Positions 11,078 to 23,125 of a DNA stretch of 64,000 bases are shown here, in pieces. Location of the stretch: the NCBI RefSeq assembly GCF_963678635.1, contig NC_087068.1:60326872-60390871 (forward strand). The letters are read 5' to 3'. Origin of the DNA: Symsagittifera roscoffensis (lineage: Eukaryota > Xenacoelomorpha > Acoela > Convolutidae). Position 1 is the first letter of the stretch. Each line of letters starts with the position of its first letter. The notes under the pieces were generated by a model. That model worked only from the letters and a program-made list of their open reading frames with translations. It was not told where the DNA came from and made no database searches. Position numbers and translations under genes: made by a program.

Positions 11078-14000
11078 AACAAAAACACCCCAGCAAAACT
11101 TTGCTTCCGGCTCCATTGCTATCTTGGTAGGTTTAGATAATCAAATCACACTGAGCTTTTCGAGACCGCTATATTGGATGTCATAAGGCGTCAAAATTCG
11201 AAAAAGTTGTCCTTCGAAAAAGTGTAGCATCTATCCAGGGAAAAACAACAAACTCTCTATAAAACGACCTATTATGAAAGCAGATTTTTCTGAGAGTTTT
11301 ATCAGTTAGTTCCTAGACCGTAACGAGCAGTTCCAGGCGAGTCTCATAAGTTTCAACGTGTAGAGAGTCCCATACGTTCCATTATCACGACAAAAATCAT
11401 CCGAAAACTACCGATTTTATGTCGTTCATTAAATTAAAAATCCGCAGCAAAACATTGCTGCCGGTTCCAACGCTACCTTGGTATATTTCATTCAGAAAAT
11501 CAAATAACACTGAGCTATTCAATACAGCTACATTGGCTGTCATGTGTCGTCAAAAAATGGAAAAAGTTGTCCTTCGAATATGTGTAGCATCTAACAAAAG
11601 GAAAAACAACAATCCTTTTCCAAAGTGAACTCTTAAATAAACCAAATCCTTCTTAGAGTGTTACAACTAGGATTTGTGTGACACCGTGCAGTTATATGCT
11701 CGCTTGAAACGTTTCAACGTGTAGTGAACCCCATACGGTCCATTAACACGACAAAGATTATCCGAAAACTACCGATTTTGTGTCGACAAGTTCATTAATT
11801 TAAAAACACCCCAGCAAAATTTTGATCTCGGCTCCAAGGCTTACATGGTAGGTTTACATGATAAACTAACACTGAGCTCTTGGATACAGCTACATCGGCT
11901 GTCGTGTGACGTCAAAAGTGGAAAAAATCGAAAATGTGTAGCACCTATCCAAGGGAAAAACAAACAACTTTTTATAAACTGACCTATTATAAGTACCAAA
12001 TTCTTCTGAGAGTGTTATAAACAAGTTTCTAAACGGTAACGAGGTTTTCCAGGCGAATCTGATAAGTTTCGACGTGTACAGTACCCCAAACGTTCCATTA
12101 TTACGACAAAAACAAACCGAAAACTACCGATTTTATGTCGACAATTTCATTAAATTAGAAACACAAAAGTTTGCTCCCGTTCCAACGCTACCTTGGTAGG
12201 TTCAGATAATTAAATAACACTAAGTTCTTCGAGATAGCTACAATGGCTGTCATGTTTCGTCATAAATGGAAAAAGTTGTTCTTCGAAAATGTGTAGCACC
12301 TATCCAAGGGAAAAACAACAATCCTTTTCCAAAGTGAACTCATAGACAAACCAAATCCTTCTGGGAGTATAACCACTAGAGTCTGTACGAAATCGGGCAA
12401 TTATAGGCGCGTCTGAAAGCTTTAAACGTGTAGAAAATCCCATACGTTCCATTATCACGACAAAAACGGTCAGAAAACTACCGATTTTATGTCGACAAAT
12501 TCATCAAATCATAAACAACCCAAAAGCTACATTGGCCGTCACATGTCGTCAAAAACGGAGGAACTTGTCCTTCGAATATGTGTAGCATCTATCGAAGGGA
12601 AAAACAGCAATCCTTTTGCAATGTGAACTCTGGGACAAACCAAGTCCTTTTGAGAGTGTAACAATTACGATTTGTACAATACCGAGCAGTTCTAGAGAGA
12701 AAAATTTCAACGTGTCGAGAACGCCATACATTCCATTATCACAATCAAAACAAACCGAAAGCTACCATTTTTATGTCGAAAAGTTCATTAAAGTAAAAAC
12801 AGCCCTTCAAAATTTTGCTCCCGGTTCCAAAACTACTCTGGTAGGTTTACATAATCAAATAACACTGAGCTGTTCGAGTTAGCTACATTTTCTGTCATGT
12901 GTCGTCAAAAAAGGTAAAAATTGTCCTTCGATAGTGTGTAGCAACTATCCAAGGTAAAAACAACCATCTTTTTATAAGGTGACATAATATAAAAAACCAA
13001 ATCCTTCTGAGAGTGTTACAACTGGGTTCTGTACGATACCGAGCAGTTATAGGCTCGTCTGAAAAGTTTCAACTCGTAGAGAGCCCCATACCTTCGATTA
13101 TCACGACACAACACTCCGAAAACTACCGATATTATGTCGACAAGTGCATAAATTAAAAACACCCCAGCAAAACTTTCCCCCCTTCCGACGCTACCTTGGT
13201 AGGTTTACATAATCAAATAACACTGAGCTCTTCGAGACAGCTACATTAGCTGTCTTAATTGTCAAAAACGGAAAAAGCTGTCCTTCGATAATGTGTAGCA
13301 TCTATCCAAGGGAAAAACAACAATCTCTTTATACAGTGACTTAATATAAAACCAATTTATTCTGAGAGTGTTATCAAGAAGTGTCTTAACTGTGACGAGC
13401 GTTTCTAGAGAGTCTGATAAGTTTCAACGCGTAGAGAACCCAAAAGTTCCATTATCACGTCAAAAACAAACCAAAGACTACCGATTTTATGACGACAAGT
13501 ACATAAATTGAAAACACCCCAGCAAAACTTTCCCCGCTTCCGACGCTACCTTGGTAGGTTCACATAATCAAATAACACTGAGCTCTTCGAGACAGCTACA
13601 TTGGCTGTCATGTGTCGTCAAAAAGTGAAAAACTTGTCCTTCGAAAATGTGTAGCATCTATCCAAAGGAAAAACAACAATCATTTTACAAAAGGAATTTT
13701 TAGACAAACGAAATTGTTCTGAGAGTGATATCAGTTAGTGTCTAAACGGTAACGAGCAATTCTAGGCGAGTCTGATAAGTTTCAACGTGTAGAGAACCCA
13801 TACCTTCCAATATGACGACAAAAACAATCCGAAAACTACCGATTTTATGTCGACAAGTTCATCAAACTAAAAACAGCCCAGCAAAACTTCCAAAGCTAGG
13901 TTTACATTATCTGATAACACTGAGGTCTTCGAGACAGCTACATTGGCTGTCATAAGTCGTCAAAATGGAAAAAGTTGTCTTTCGAAAAAGTGTAGCATCT

Positions 14001-14091
14001 ATCCAGGAGAAAAACAAAAAACGTTTATAAAATGACCTATTATAAAATTCTTCTGAGAGTGTCATCAGTCAGTGTCTAGAAGGTAACGAGC
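11078..14091 (+). repeat. 361-bp satellite, divergent left block
   Basis: About eight monomers of the main satellite. Landmarks recurring in every monomer include CACTGAGCTCTTCGAGACAG, GTAGCATCTATCCAAGGG, AAGTTTCAACGTGTAGAG and TTATGTCGACAAGTTCATTA. These are the most diverged monomers of the array, with many indels. One near 12500-12540 lacks about 120 bases. This is typical of the edge of a satellite array, where homogenisation is weakest. Confidence 0.93.
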
Positions 14092-14408
14092 TTAAAACCT
14101 AAAAATTATAAAATTTCTTGGCAAATGAGCCAACCTCGCCAAATTGCCAAAAAATGAGCCTTTTGCACCCCACATTCGAAAATTTTGCCAAAAAACAAAT
14201 ACAATTGGATGAATATAGTAACGCTAGAAAACTAGGACCACAATCGATAATATAACTGAATGAGTTTAGACTCAAAACAATATGATTTTAAAAGTTATTG
14301 GCAAACAAACCCACTTTGTCGAATTTGCCGAAAAAGAGCATTTTGCCTCCCACATTCGAAATTCTTGCCAAAAAAAAGGAAACAAACATAAAAATTTGGT
14401 ACCGATAG
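14092..14408. other. Island 1 in the satellite (short form)
   Basis: Non-satellite sequence beginning CTTAAAACCTAAAAATTATA and carrying motifs such as GGCAAATGAGCCAACC. It matches the right-hand end of the two larger islands at 15825-17338 and 21606-23125 and re-enters the satellite at the same point within the monomer (GAAATCCAAGGG). It is therefore a 5'-truncated relative of those islands, without the 181-bp repeats. Confidence 0.85.
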
Positions 14409-15824
14409 AAATCCAAGGGAAAAACAACAAACTTTTTCCAAAACGAACTCTTAGACAAACCAAATCCTACCGAGAGAGTTACAACTAGGGTCCTTGCGAT
14501 ACCGAGCAGTTATAGGCGCTTCTGATAAACTTCAACGTCTAGAGAACCCCGTACGTTCCATTATCACGACAAAAACAATCCGAAAAATTACCGATAATAT
14601 GTCGACAAGTTCAATAAAAGAAAAACAACCCGGCAAAACTTTGCTGCCTGTTCCAGCGCAACCTTGGTTGGTTTAGATAATCAAATAACACTAAGCTCTT
14701 CGAGACAGCTACATTGGCTGTCATGTGACGTCAATCATTGAAAAAGTTGTTGTTCGAAAACGTGTAGCATCTATCCAAGGGAAAAACAACAATCCTTTTC
14801 CAAAGTGAACTCTTAGACAATCAAATCCTTCTGAGGAAAATACAATTAGGGTCTGTACAATACCGATCACTTATAGGCTCATCTGAAAATTTCAACGTGT
14901 AGAGAGCCCCATACGTTCCATTATCACGACAAAACAATCCGAAAACTACCGATATTATGTCGACGAGTTCATTAAATTAAAAACACCCCAGTAAAAATTT
15001 TCTCCCGGTTTCAACCTTATCTTGGTAGGCTTACATAATCAATTAACACTGAGCTCTTTGAGATAGCTACTTTGGCAATCAGGTGTCGTCAAAAACGGAA
15101 GAACTTGTCCTCCGAAAATCTGTAGCATCTATCCAAGGGAAAACAACTATCTTTTTATAAAGTGAATTTTTAGACAAACCAAATCCTTCTGAGAGTGTTA
15201 AAACTAGGGTCTGTACAATACCGAGCAGTTATATGCGCGTCTGAGAAGTTTCAACGTGTAGAGAACCACTTAAGTTCCATTATCACGACAAAAACAATCC
15301 GAAAAATTACCGATAATATGTCGACGAGTTCATTAAATTAAAAACACCCCAGCAATAGTTTGTTCCAGGTTTCATCGTTACCTAGCTAGTTTTACATAGG
15401 CAAGGAAATGAGCTCTTCGGGACAGCTACTTTGGCTGTCATCTTCGTCAAAAATGGAAAAACTTTTCCTTCTAAAATGCGTAGCATCTATCCAAGGGAAA
15501 ACAACATTTTTTTTTTACAAAGTTAACTTTTAGACAAAACAAATTCTTCTAGCAGCTTTATCAACTGTACAAAACCGAGCAGTAATAGGCGCGTCTGAAA
15601 AGTTTCAATGTGTTGAGAACCCCATATCTTCTATTATCGCGATTAAAAAATCTGAAAAACACTGATTTTGAGACGACAAGTTCAAAAGGTTAAAAAAACA
15701 GCAGCGCAATTCTGCCCTTGGTTCCAACAATACCTCATGAAGTTTATAATATCTTTGAGATGATGCCCAAATTGGCCGTCGTGTGCCGTCAAAAATAGAA
15801 AAACTTGTTTTTCGAAATTGTGTT
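14409..15824 (+). repeat. 361-bp satellite block between islands 1 and 2
   Basis: About four monomers. The block is closely related to 17339 onwards and 23126 onwards, because all three follow an island with the same right end. It ends inside a monomer after TTTTTCGAAATTGTGT, where island 2 starts. Confidence 0.92.
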
Positions 15825-17338
15825 TCTAATAACGCATATATCCATTTTAAAGCCCGTGACAGTCAATCTTAGGCATCTCGACGGTTTGAATTTTTTTTGA
15901 TCCCGCTATTCTTTTAGAATTGCGTTGATAAGAAGAGCGAATTTGTGATGAAGTGTTGGTTGTCAACCAATCTTGTCGTCAGAAAATGGGTGGTCTTCGA
16001 TATTCGTTATGAAATGAAATAATGTTCAAAATTTCCAACTTTTTTTTTCGAAATACGGATCGCAGAAACAAAAGTAGAAAACTGTAACAAAGCTATGACC
16101 CAGACCAATTTAAAAACATACCTCTCATCTTGTTAGTCAAGCCGAAGACTTAAACACCCCAATTTCAAGCAATACACCAACATAGCTTAGAAACATGATT
16201 TTTGGGGTACAAATCAAAAAGATTGGCAAATTATTGATCACAGCAAAATGCGTGACCATATTGAAGCTCGAAAAAAAACAGTGAAAATGAGCCGACTCTG
16301 GAGCCCGAACCCTTAACGTTACTATAAAATAATAGCCACACAACAATTACGCCAAAATGGCAAAAATATGGTATTTTTGCGGTACAAATACAAAATAATG
16401 GCCAAAGTAATGACTGCAGCGAAAAACCAAACACATAGTTTTGAGCTCTGAACGAGATGGCGAGTTTGAACTTACTATGTGCCGATATGTTAACTTTAAG
16501 TATGAAAAATCAGCGAGCTCAATACTTTTGCCGAAATATTTAAAATATGGCATATTACAAGGTACAAATCAAAATTAAGTCCGAAAAAAAGGAAAGATAG
16601 CGGAAAAACAAACTCACACCTTTAATTTTCAGAACAAGACAGTGAATGCAAGCATACTCTGAGCACAATCCATTAATGTTAAGTACAAAAATTAGCGAGC
16701 GCAACAACTGCGCCAAAATTGTTTAAATATAGCATATTACAAGGTATAAATCAAAATTATGTCCAAAAAAATGAACATAGTGAAAAATCAAACTCGTAAT
16801 TTTGAAGCTCAGAACAAGACAGCGACTGTGAGCCTACCCTGAGCCCAATCCGTAACTTTAACTATAAAAAATTAGCGAGCTCAACATTTGCGTCAAAATA
16901 GCAAAATAAAGGCTTTTTTTAAGGTACAAATCAAAATTATTGCCAAACCGAAGTAATGATTGCAAATTGAATTATATTGTGACAAAGCGGTACTCAATAT
17001 TTATCTTATGAAACTATTCTAGACTTAAAACCTAAGTATTATAAAATTTCTTGGCAAATGAGCCAACCTCGCCAAACTGCCGAAAAATGAGCCTTTTGCA
17101 CCCCACATTCCAAAATTTTGCCAAAAAACAAATACAATTGGATGATAGTAACGCTAGAAAACTAGGACCACAATCGATAATAAAACTGAATGAATTTAGA
17201 CTCAAAACAATACGTTTTTAAAAGTTATTGGCAAACGAGCCCACTTGGTCGAAATTGCCGAAAAAGAGCATTTTGCCTCCCACATTCGAAATTTTTGCCA
17301 AAAAAAAGAAACAAACATAAAAATATGGTACCGATAGA
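15825..17338. other. Island 2 in the satellite
   Basis: About 1.5 kb of sequence unrelated to the 361-bp satellite. The left third has no recognisable content. The centre (about 16140-16990) is a degenerate 181-bp tandem repeat. The right end (17026-17338) matches island 1. Small frames on the minus strand (for example 16231-16434) come from the repeat and look non-coding. Confidence 0.85.
16140..16990. repeat. Second tandem repeat, about 181-bp period, in island 2
   Basis: The landmark GGTACAAATCAAAA or close variants recurs near 16207, 16380, 16560, 16741 and 16922, spacings of 173-181 bases. Accompanying landmarks are ATTAGCGAGCTCAACA, GCCAAAATGGCAAAA and TGAGCCCAATCC. The copies are strongly diverged. 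The period is half that of the surrounding satellite, although I see no sequence similarity between the two families. Confidence 0.85.
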
Positions 17339-20300
17339 AATCCAAGGGAAAAACAACAAACTTTTTCCAAAACGAACTCTTAGACAAACCAAATCCTACC
17401 GAGAGTGTTACAACTAGGGTCTTTACGATATCGAGCAGTTATAGGTGCGTCTGAAAAGTTTCAACGCGTAGAGAACCCCATACGTTCCATTATCACGACA
17501 AAAACAATCCAAAAACTACCGATATTATGTCGACAAGTTCAATAAAAGAAAAACAACCCAGCAAAACTTTGCTGCCTGTTCCAGCGCTACCTTGGTTGGT
17601 TTAGATAATCAAATAACACTAAGCTCTTCGAGACAGCTACTTTGGCTGTCATGTGACGTCAATCATTGAAAAAGTTGTTGTTCGAAAACGTGTAGCATCT
17701 ATCCAAGGGAAAAACAACAATCCTTTTCCAAAGTGAACTCTTAGACAATCAAATCGTTCTGAGGAAAATACAATTAGGGTCTGTACAATACCGAGCACTT
17801 ATAGGTTCGTCTGAAATTTTCAACGTGTAGAGAGCCCCATACGTTCCATTATCACGACAAAACAATCCGAAAACTACCGATATTATGTCGACGAGTTCAT
17901 TAAATTAAAAACACCCCAGTAGAAATTTTCTCCCGGTTTCAACCTTATCTTGGTAGGCTTACATAATCAATTAACACTGAGCTCTTTGAGATAGCTACTT
18001 TGGCCATCAGGTGTCGTCAAAAACGGAAGAACTTGTCCTCCGAAAATCTGTAGCATCTATCCAAGGGAAAACAACTATCTTTTTATAAAGTGAATTTTTA
18101 GACAAACCAAATCTTTCTGAGAGTGGTAAAACTAGGGTCTGTACAATACCGAACAGTTATATGCGCGTCTGAGAAGTTTCAACGTGTAGAGAACCACTTA
18201 AGTTCTATTATACGCCGAAAATAATCCGAAAACAAACGATTTTATGTCGACAAGTTCCTAAAACTAAAAACATCCCACCAAAACTGTGCCGCGGTTCAGA
18301 CGTTACCTTGGTATTTTTAGATAATCAAAGAACACTGAGCTCTTTGAGACAGCTACATTGGCCGTCAGGTGTAGTCAAAAATGGAAGAACTTGGCCGTCG
18401 AAAATAAATAGCATCTATCCAAGGGAAAATTAACTATCTTTTTACAAAGTGAACTTTTAGACAAATCAAATCCTTCTGAGAGTGTTAAAAACAGGTTTTG
18501 TACGATACCGAGCAGTTATATGCGCGTCTGAAAAGTTTCAACGTGTAGAGAACCCCTTAAGTTACACTATCACAACAAAAACAATCTGATAACAACCGAA
18601 TTTATATCGACAAGTTCATAAAACTAAAAACATCCCAGCAAAGTTTCACCCAGGTTCCAACAATACCTTGGTAGGTTTATAATCAAAGAACACTGAGCTC
18701 TTTGAGACAGCTACATTAGCCGTCAGGTGTCGTTAAAAATGGAAGAACTTGTCCTCCGAAAATCTGTAGCATCTATCCAAGGGAAAACAACTATCTTTTT
18801 ATAAAGTGAATTTTTAGACAAACCAAATCCTTCTGAGAGTGTTAAAAACAGGTTTTGTACGATACCGAGCAGTTATATGCGCGTCTGAAAAGTTTCAACG
18901 TGTAGAGAACCCCTTAAGTTACACTATCACAACAAAAACAATCTGAAAACAACCGAATTTATATCGACAAGTTCATAAAACTAAAAACATCCCAGCAAAG
19001 TTTCACCCAGGTTCCAACAATACCTTGGTAGGTTTATAATCAAAGAACACTGAGCTCTTTGAGACAGCTACATTAGCCGTCAGGTGTCGTTAAAAATGGA
19101 AGAACTTGTCCTTCGAAAATGTGTAGCATCTATCCAAGGGAAAAACAACTATCTTTTTACAAAAAAAGTGAACTTTTAGACAAACCAAATTCTTCTGAGA
19201 GTGTTAAAACTAGGGTCTGTACAATACCGAGCAGTTATATGCGCGTCTGAGAAGTTTCAACGTGTAGAGAACCACTTAAGTTCCATTATCACGCCGAAAT
19301 AAATCCGAAAACTACCGATTCTATGTCGACAAGTTCAGTAAATTAAAAACAGCCCAGCAAAACATTGATCCCGGTTTCACTGATACCTTGGTAGGTCTAC
19401 ATAATCAAACAACACTGAGCTCTTTGAGAAAGCTACATTGGCTGTCATGTTGAAAAAGTTGTTGTTCGAAAACGTGTAGCATCTATCCAAGGGAAAAACA
19501 ACAATCCTTTTCCAAAGTGAACTCATAGACAAACCAAATCCTTCTGAGAAAGTTACAATTAGGGTCTGTACAATACCGAGCAGATATAGGCTCGTCTGAA
19601 AATTTCAACGTGTAGAGAGCCCCATACGTTCCATTATCACGACAAAGCAATCCGAAAACTATCGATATTATGTCGACAAGTTCATTAAATTAAAAACACC
19701 CCAGTAAAAATTTTCTCCCGTTTCTAACTTTATCTTGGTAGGCTTACATAATAAATTAACACTGAGCTCTTTGAGATAGCTACTTTGGCATCAGGTGTCG
19801 TCAAAAATGGAAGAACTTGTCCTCCGGAAATATGTAGCATCTATCCAAGGGAAAACAACTATCTTTTTATAAAGTGAATTTTTAGACAAACCAAATCCTT
19901 CTGAGAGTCTTAAAAGTAGGGTCTGTACAATACCGAGCAGTTATATGCGCGTCTGAGAGGTTTCAACGTGTAGAGAACCACTTAAGTTCCATTATCACGC
20001 CGAAATTAATCCGAAAATTACCGATTCTATGTCGACAAGTTCAGTAAATTAAAAACAGCCCAGCAAAACATTGATCCCGGTTTCACTGATACCTTGGTAG
20101 GTCTACATAATCAAACAACACTGAGCTCTTCGAGAAAGCTAAATTGGCTGTCATGTGTCGTCAAAAATGGAAAAAATTGTCCTTCGAAATTGTGTAGCAT
20201 CTATCCAAGGAAAAACAACTATTTTTTTACAACGTCATTTTTAAGACAAACCTAATCCTTCTGAGAGGGCTGAAACCAGGTTCTAAACGATACCGAGCAG

Positions 20301-21605
20301 TTATATGCGCGTCCGAAAAATTTCAATGTGTAGAGAACCCCATAAGTTCCATTATCACGACAAAAACAACACGAAAATTACCGATGTTATGTTGACAAGT
20401 TCATAAAACTAAAAACATCCCAGCATAACTTTGCCCCGGTTCCAACGTTACCTTGGTAGATTTAGATAATCAAAGAACACTGAACTCTTTGAGAGGCCGT
20501 CAGGTGTCGTCAAAAATGGAAGAACTTGTCCTTCGAAAATGTGTAGCATCTATCCAAGGAAAAACAACAATATTTTTGCAAAGTCAACTTTAAGACAAAC
20601 CAAATCCTTCTGAGAGTGTTAAAACTAAAGTCTGTACGATACCGAGCAGTTATATGCGCGTCTGAAAAGTTTCAACGTGTAGAGAACCCAATAAGTTCCA
20701 TTATCACGACAAAAACACCACGAAAACTATCGATTTTATGTCGACAAATTCATAAAACTAAAAACAACCCAGCATAACTTTGCCCCGGTTCCAACGTTAA
20801 CTTGGTAGGTTTAGATAATCAAAGCACACTGAACTCTTTGAGACAGCTGCATTGGCTGTCAGGTGTCGTCAAAAATGGAAGAATGTGTCCTTCGAAAATG
20901 TGTAGCATCTATCCAAGGAAAAACAACAATCTTTTTACAAAGTCAACTTTAAGACAAGCCAAATCCTTCTGAGAATGTTAAAATTAAAGTCTGTACAATA
21001 CCGAGCAGTTATATACGCGTTTGAAGGGTTTCAACGAGTAGAGAACCCCTTAAGTTCCATTATCACGACAAAAACAATCTGAAAACAACCGATTTTATGT
21101 CGACAAGTTCATAAAACTAAAAACATCCCAGCAAAACTGTGTCCCGGTTCCAACGTTACCTTGGTAGGTTTGGATATTCAAAGAACACTCAGCTCTTTGA
21201 GACATTTACATTGGCCGTCATGTGTCGTCAAAATTGGAAAAAATGGTGCTTCGAAAATGTGTAGCATCTATCCAAGGGAAAAACAACATTTTTTTTTACA
21301 AAGTTAACTTTTAGACAAAACAAATTCTTCTGGGAGCTTTATCAACTGTACAATACCGAGCAGTAATATGCGCGTCTGAAAAGTTTCAACGTGTTGAGAA
21401 CCCCATATCTTCTATTATCGCGATTAAAAAATCTGAAAAACACTGATTTTGAGACGACAAGTTCAAAAGGTAAAAAAAAACAGCAGCGCAATTCTGCCTT
21501 TGGTTCCAACAATACCTCATGAAGTTTATAATATATTTGAGATGATGCCCAAATTGGCTGTCGTGTGCCGTCAAAAACAGAAAAACTTGTTTTTCGAAAT
21601 TGTGT
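17339..21605 (+). repeat. 361-bp satellite block between islands 2 and 3
   Basis: About twelve monomers. Adjacent monomers at about 18480-18840 and 18840-19190 are nearly identical to each other (both carry GTTAAAAACAGGTTTTGTACG), a recent single-monomer duplication that is missing from the corresponding part of unit B. Confidence 0.93.
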
Positions 21606-23125
21606 TTCTAATACCGCATATATCCATTTTAAAGCCCGTGGCAGTCAATCTTAGGCATCTCGACGGTTTGAATTTTTTTTGATCCCGCTATTCTGTTAGA
21701 ATTGCGTTGATAAGAAGAGCGAGTTTGTGATGAAGTGTTGGTTGTCAACCTATCTTGTCGTCAGAAAATGGGTGGTCTTCGATATTCGTTATGAAATGAA
21801 ATAATGTTCAAAATTTCCAACTTTTTTTTTCGAAATACGGATCGCAGAAACAAAAGTAGAAAACTGTAACAAAGCTATGACCCAAACCAATTTAAAAACA
21901 TACCTCTCATCTTTTTAGTCAAGCCGAAGACTTAAACACCCCAATTTCAAGCAATACACCAACATAGCTTAGAAACATGATTTTTGGGGTACAAATCAAA
22001 AAGATTGGCAAAGTATTGATCACAGCAAAATGCGTGACCATATTGAAGCTCGAAAAAAAAAACAGTGAAAATGAGCCGACTCTGGAGCCCGAACCCTTAA
22101 CGTTACTATAAAATAATAGCCACACAACAATTACGCCAAAATGGCAAAAATATGGTATTTTTGCGGTACAAATACAAAATAATGGCCAAAGTAATGACTG
22201 CAGCGAAAAACCAAACACATAGTTTTGAGCTCTGAACGAGATGGCGAGTTTGAACTGACTATGTGCCGATATGTTAACTTTAAGTATGAAAAATCAGCGA
22301 GCTCAATAATTTTGCCGAAATATTTAAAATATGGCATATTACAAGGTACAAATCAAAATTAAGTCCGAAAAAAAGGAAAGATAGCGGAAAAACAAACTCA
22401 CACCTTTAATTTTCAGAACAAGACAGTGAATGCAAGCATACTCTGAGCACAATACATTAATGTTAAGTACAAAAATTAGCGAGCGCAACAACTGCGCCAA
22501 AAATGTTTAAATATAGCATATTACAAGGTATAAATCAAAATTATGTCCAAAAAATAGAACATAGTGAAAAATCAAACTCGTAATTTTGAAGCTCAGAACA
22601 AGACAGTGACTGTGAGCCTACCCTGAGCCCAATCCGTAACTTTAACTATAAAAAATTAGCGAGCTCAACATTTGCGTCAAAATAGCAAAATAAAGGCTTT
22701 TTTTAAGGTACAAATCAAAATTAATGCCAAACCGAAATAATGATTGCAAATTGAATTATATTGTGACAAAGCGGTACTCAATATTTATCTTATGAAACTA
22801 TTCTAGACTTAAATCCTAAGTATTATAAAATTTCTTGGCAAATGAGCCAACCTCGCCAAACTGCCGAAAAATGAGCCTTTTGCACCCCACATTCGAAAAT
22901 TTAGCCAAAAAACAAATACAATTGGATGAATATAGTAACGCTAGAAAACTAGGACCACAATCGATAATAAAACTGAATGAATTTAGACTCAAAACAATAC
23001 GTTTTTAAAAGTTATTGGCAAACGAGCCCACTTGGTCGAAATTGCCGAAAAAGAGCATTTTGCCTCCCACATTCGAAATTTTTGCCAAAAAAAAGAAACA
23101 AACATAAAAATATGGTACCGATAGA
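21606..23125. other. Island 3 in the satellite
   Basis: Near-identical copy of island 2, duplicated as part of the 5.79-kb unit. Differences are single bases and small indels, for example a longer A-run near 22053 and GTTATTCTGTTAG versus TTCTTTTAG near 21690. No coding function is seen. Confidence 0.87.
21925..22775. repeat. Second tandem repeat, about 181-bp period, in island 3
   Basis: Copy of the repeat at 16140-16990 within the duplicated island, with the same five GGTACAAATCAAAA-type landmarks at the same spacings. Confidence 0.85.

Larger units (their letters stand above)
15495..21284. repeat. 5.79-kb segmental tandem duplication, unit A
   Basis: A compound unit made of satellite, island 2 and more satellite, repeated from about 21285. 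Corresponding positions are offset by about 5787 bases up to 18700 and by about 5430 afterwards, because unit A has one extra monomer near 18740-19090. Shared private variants (for example GAGGCCGTCAGG with a 20-base loss near 20495, and GAAGGGTTTCAACGAGTAG near 21025) show that it was copied as a block. Confidence 0.88.
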
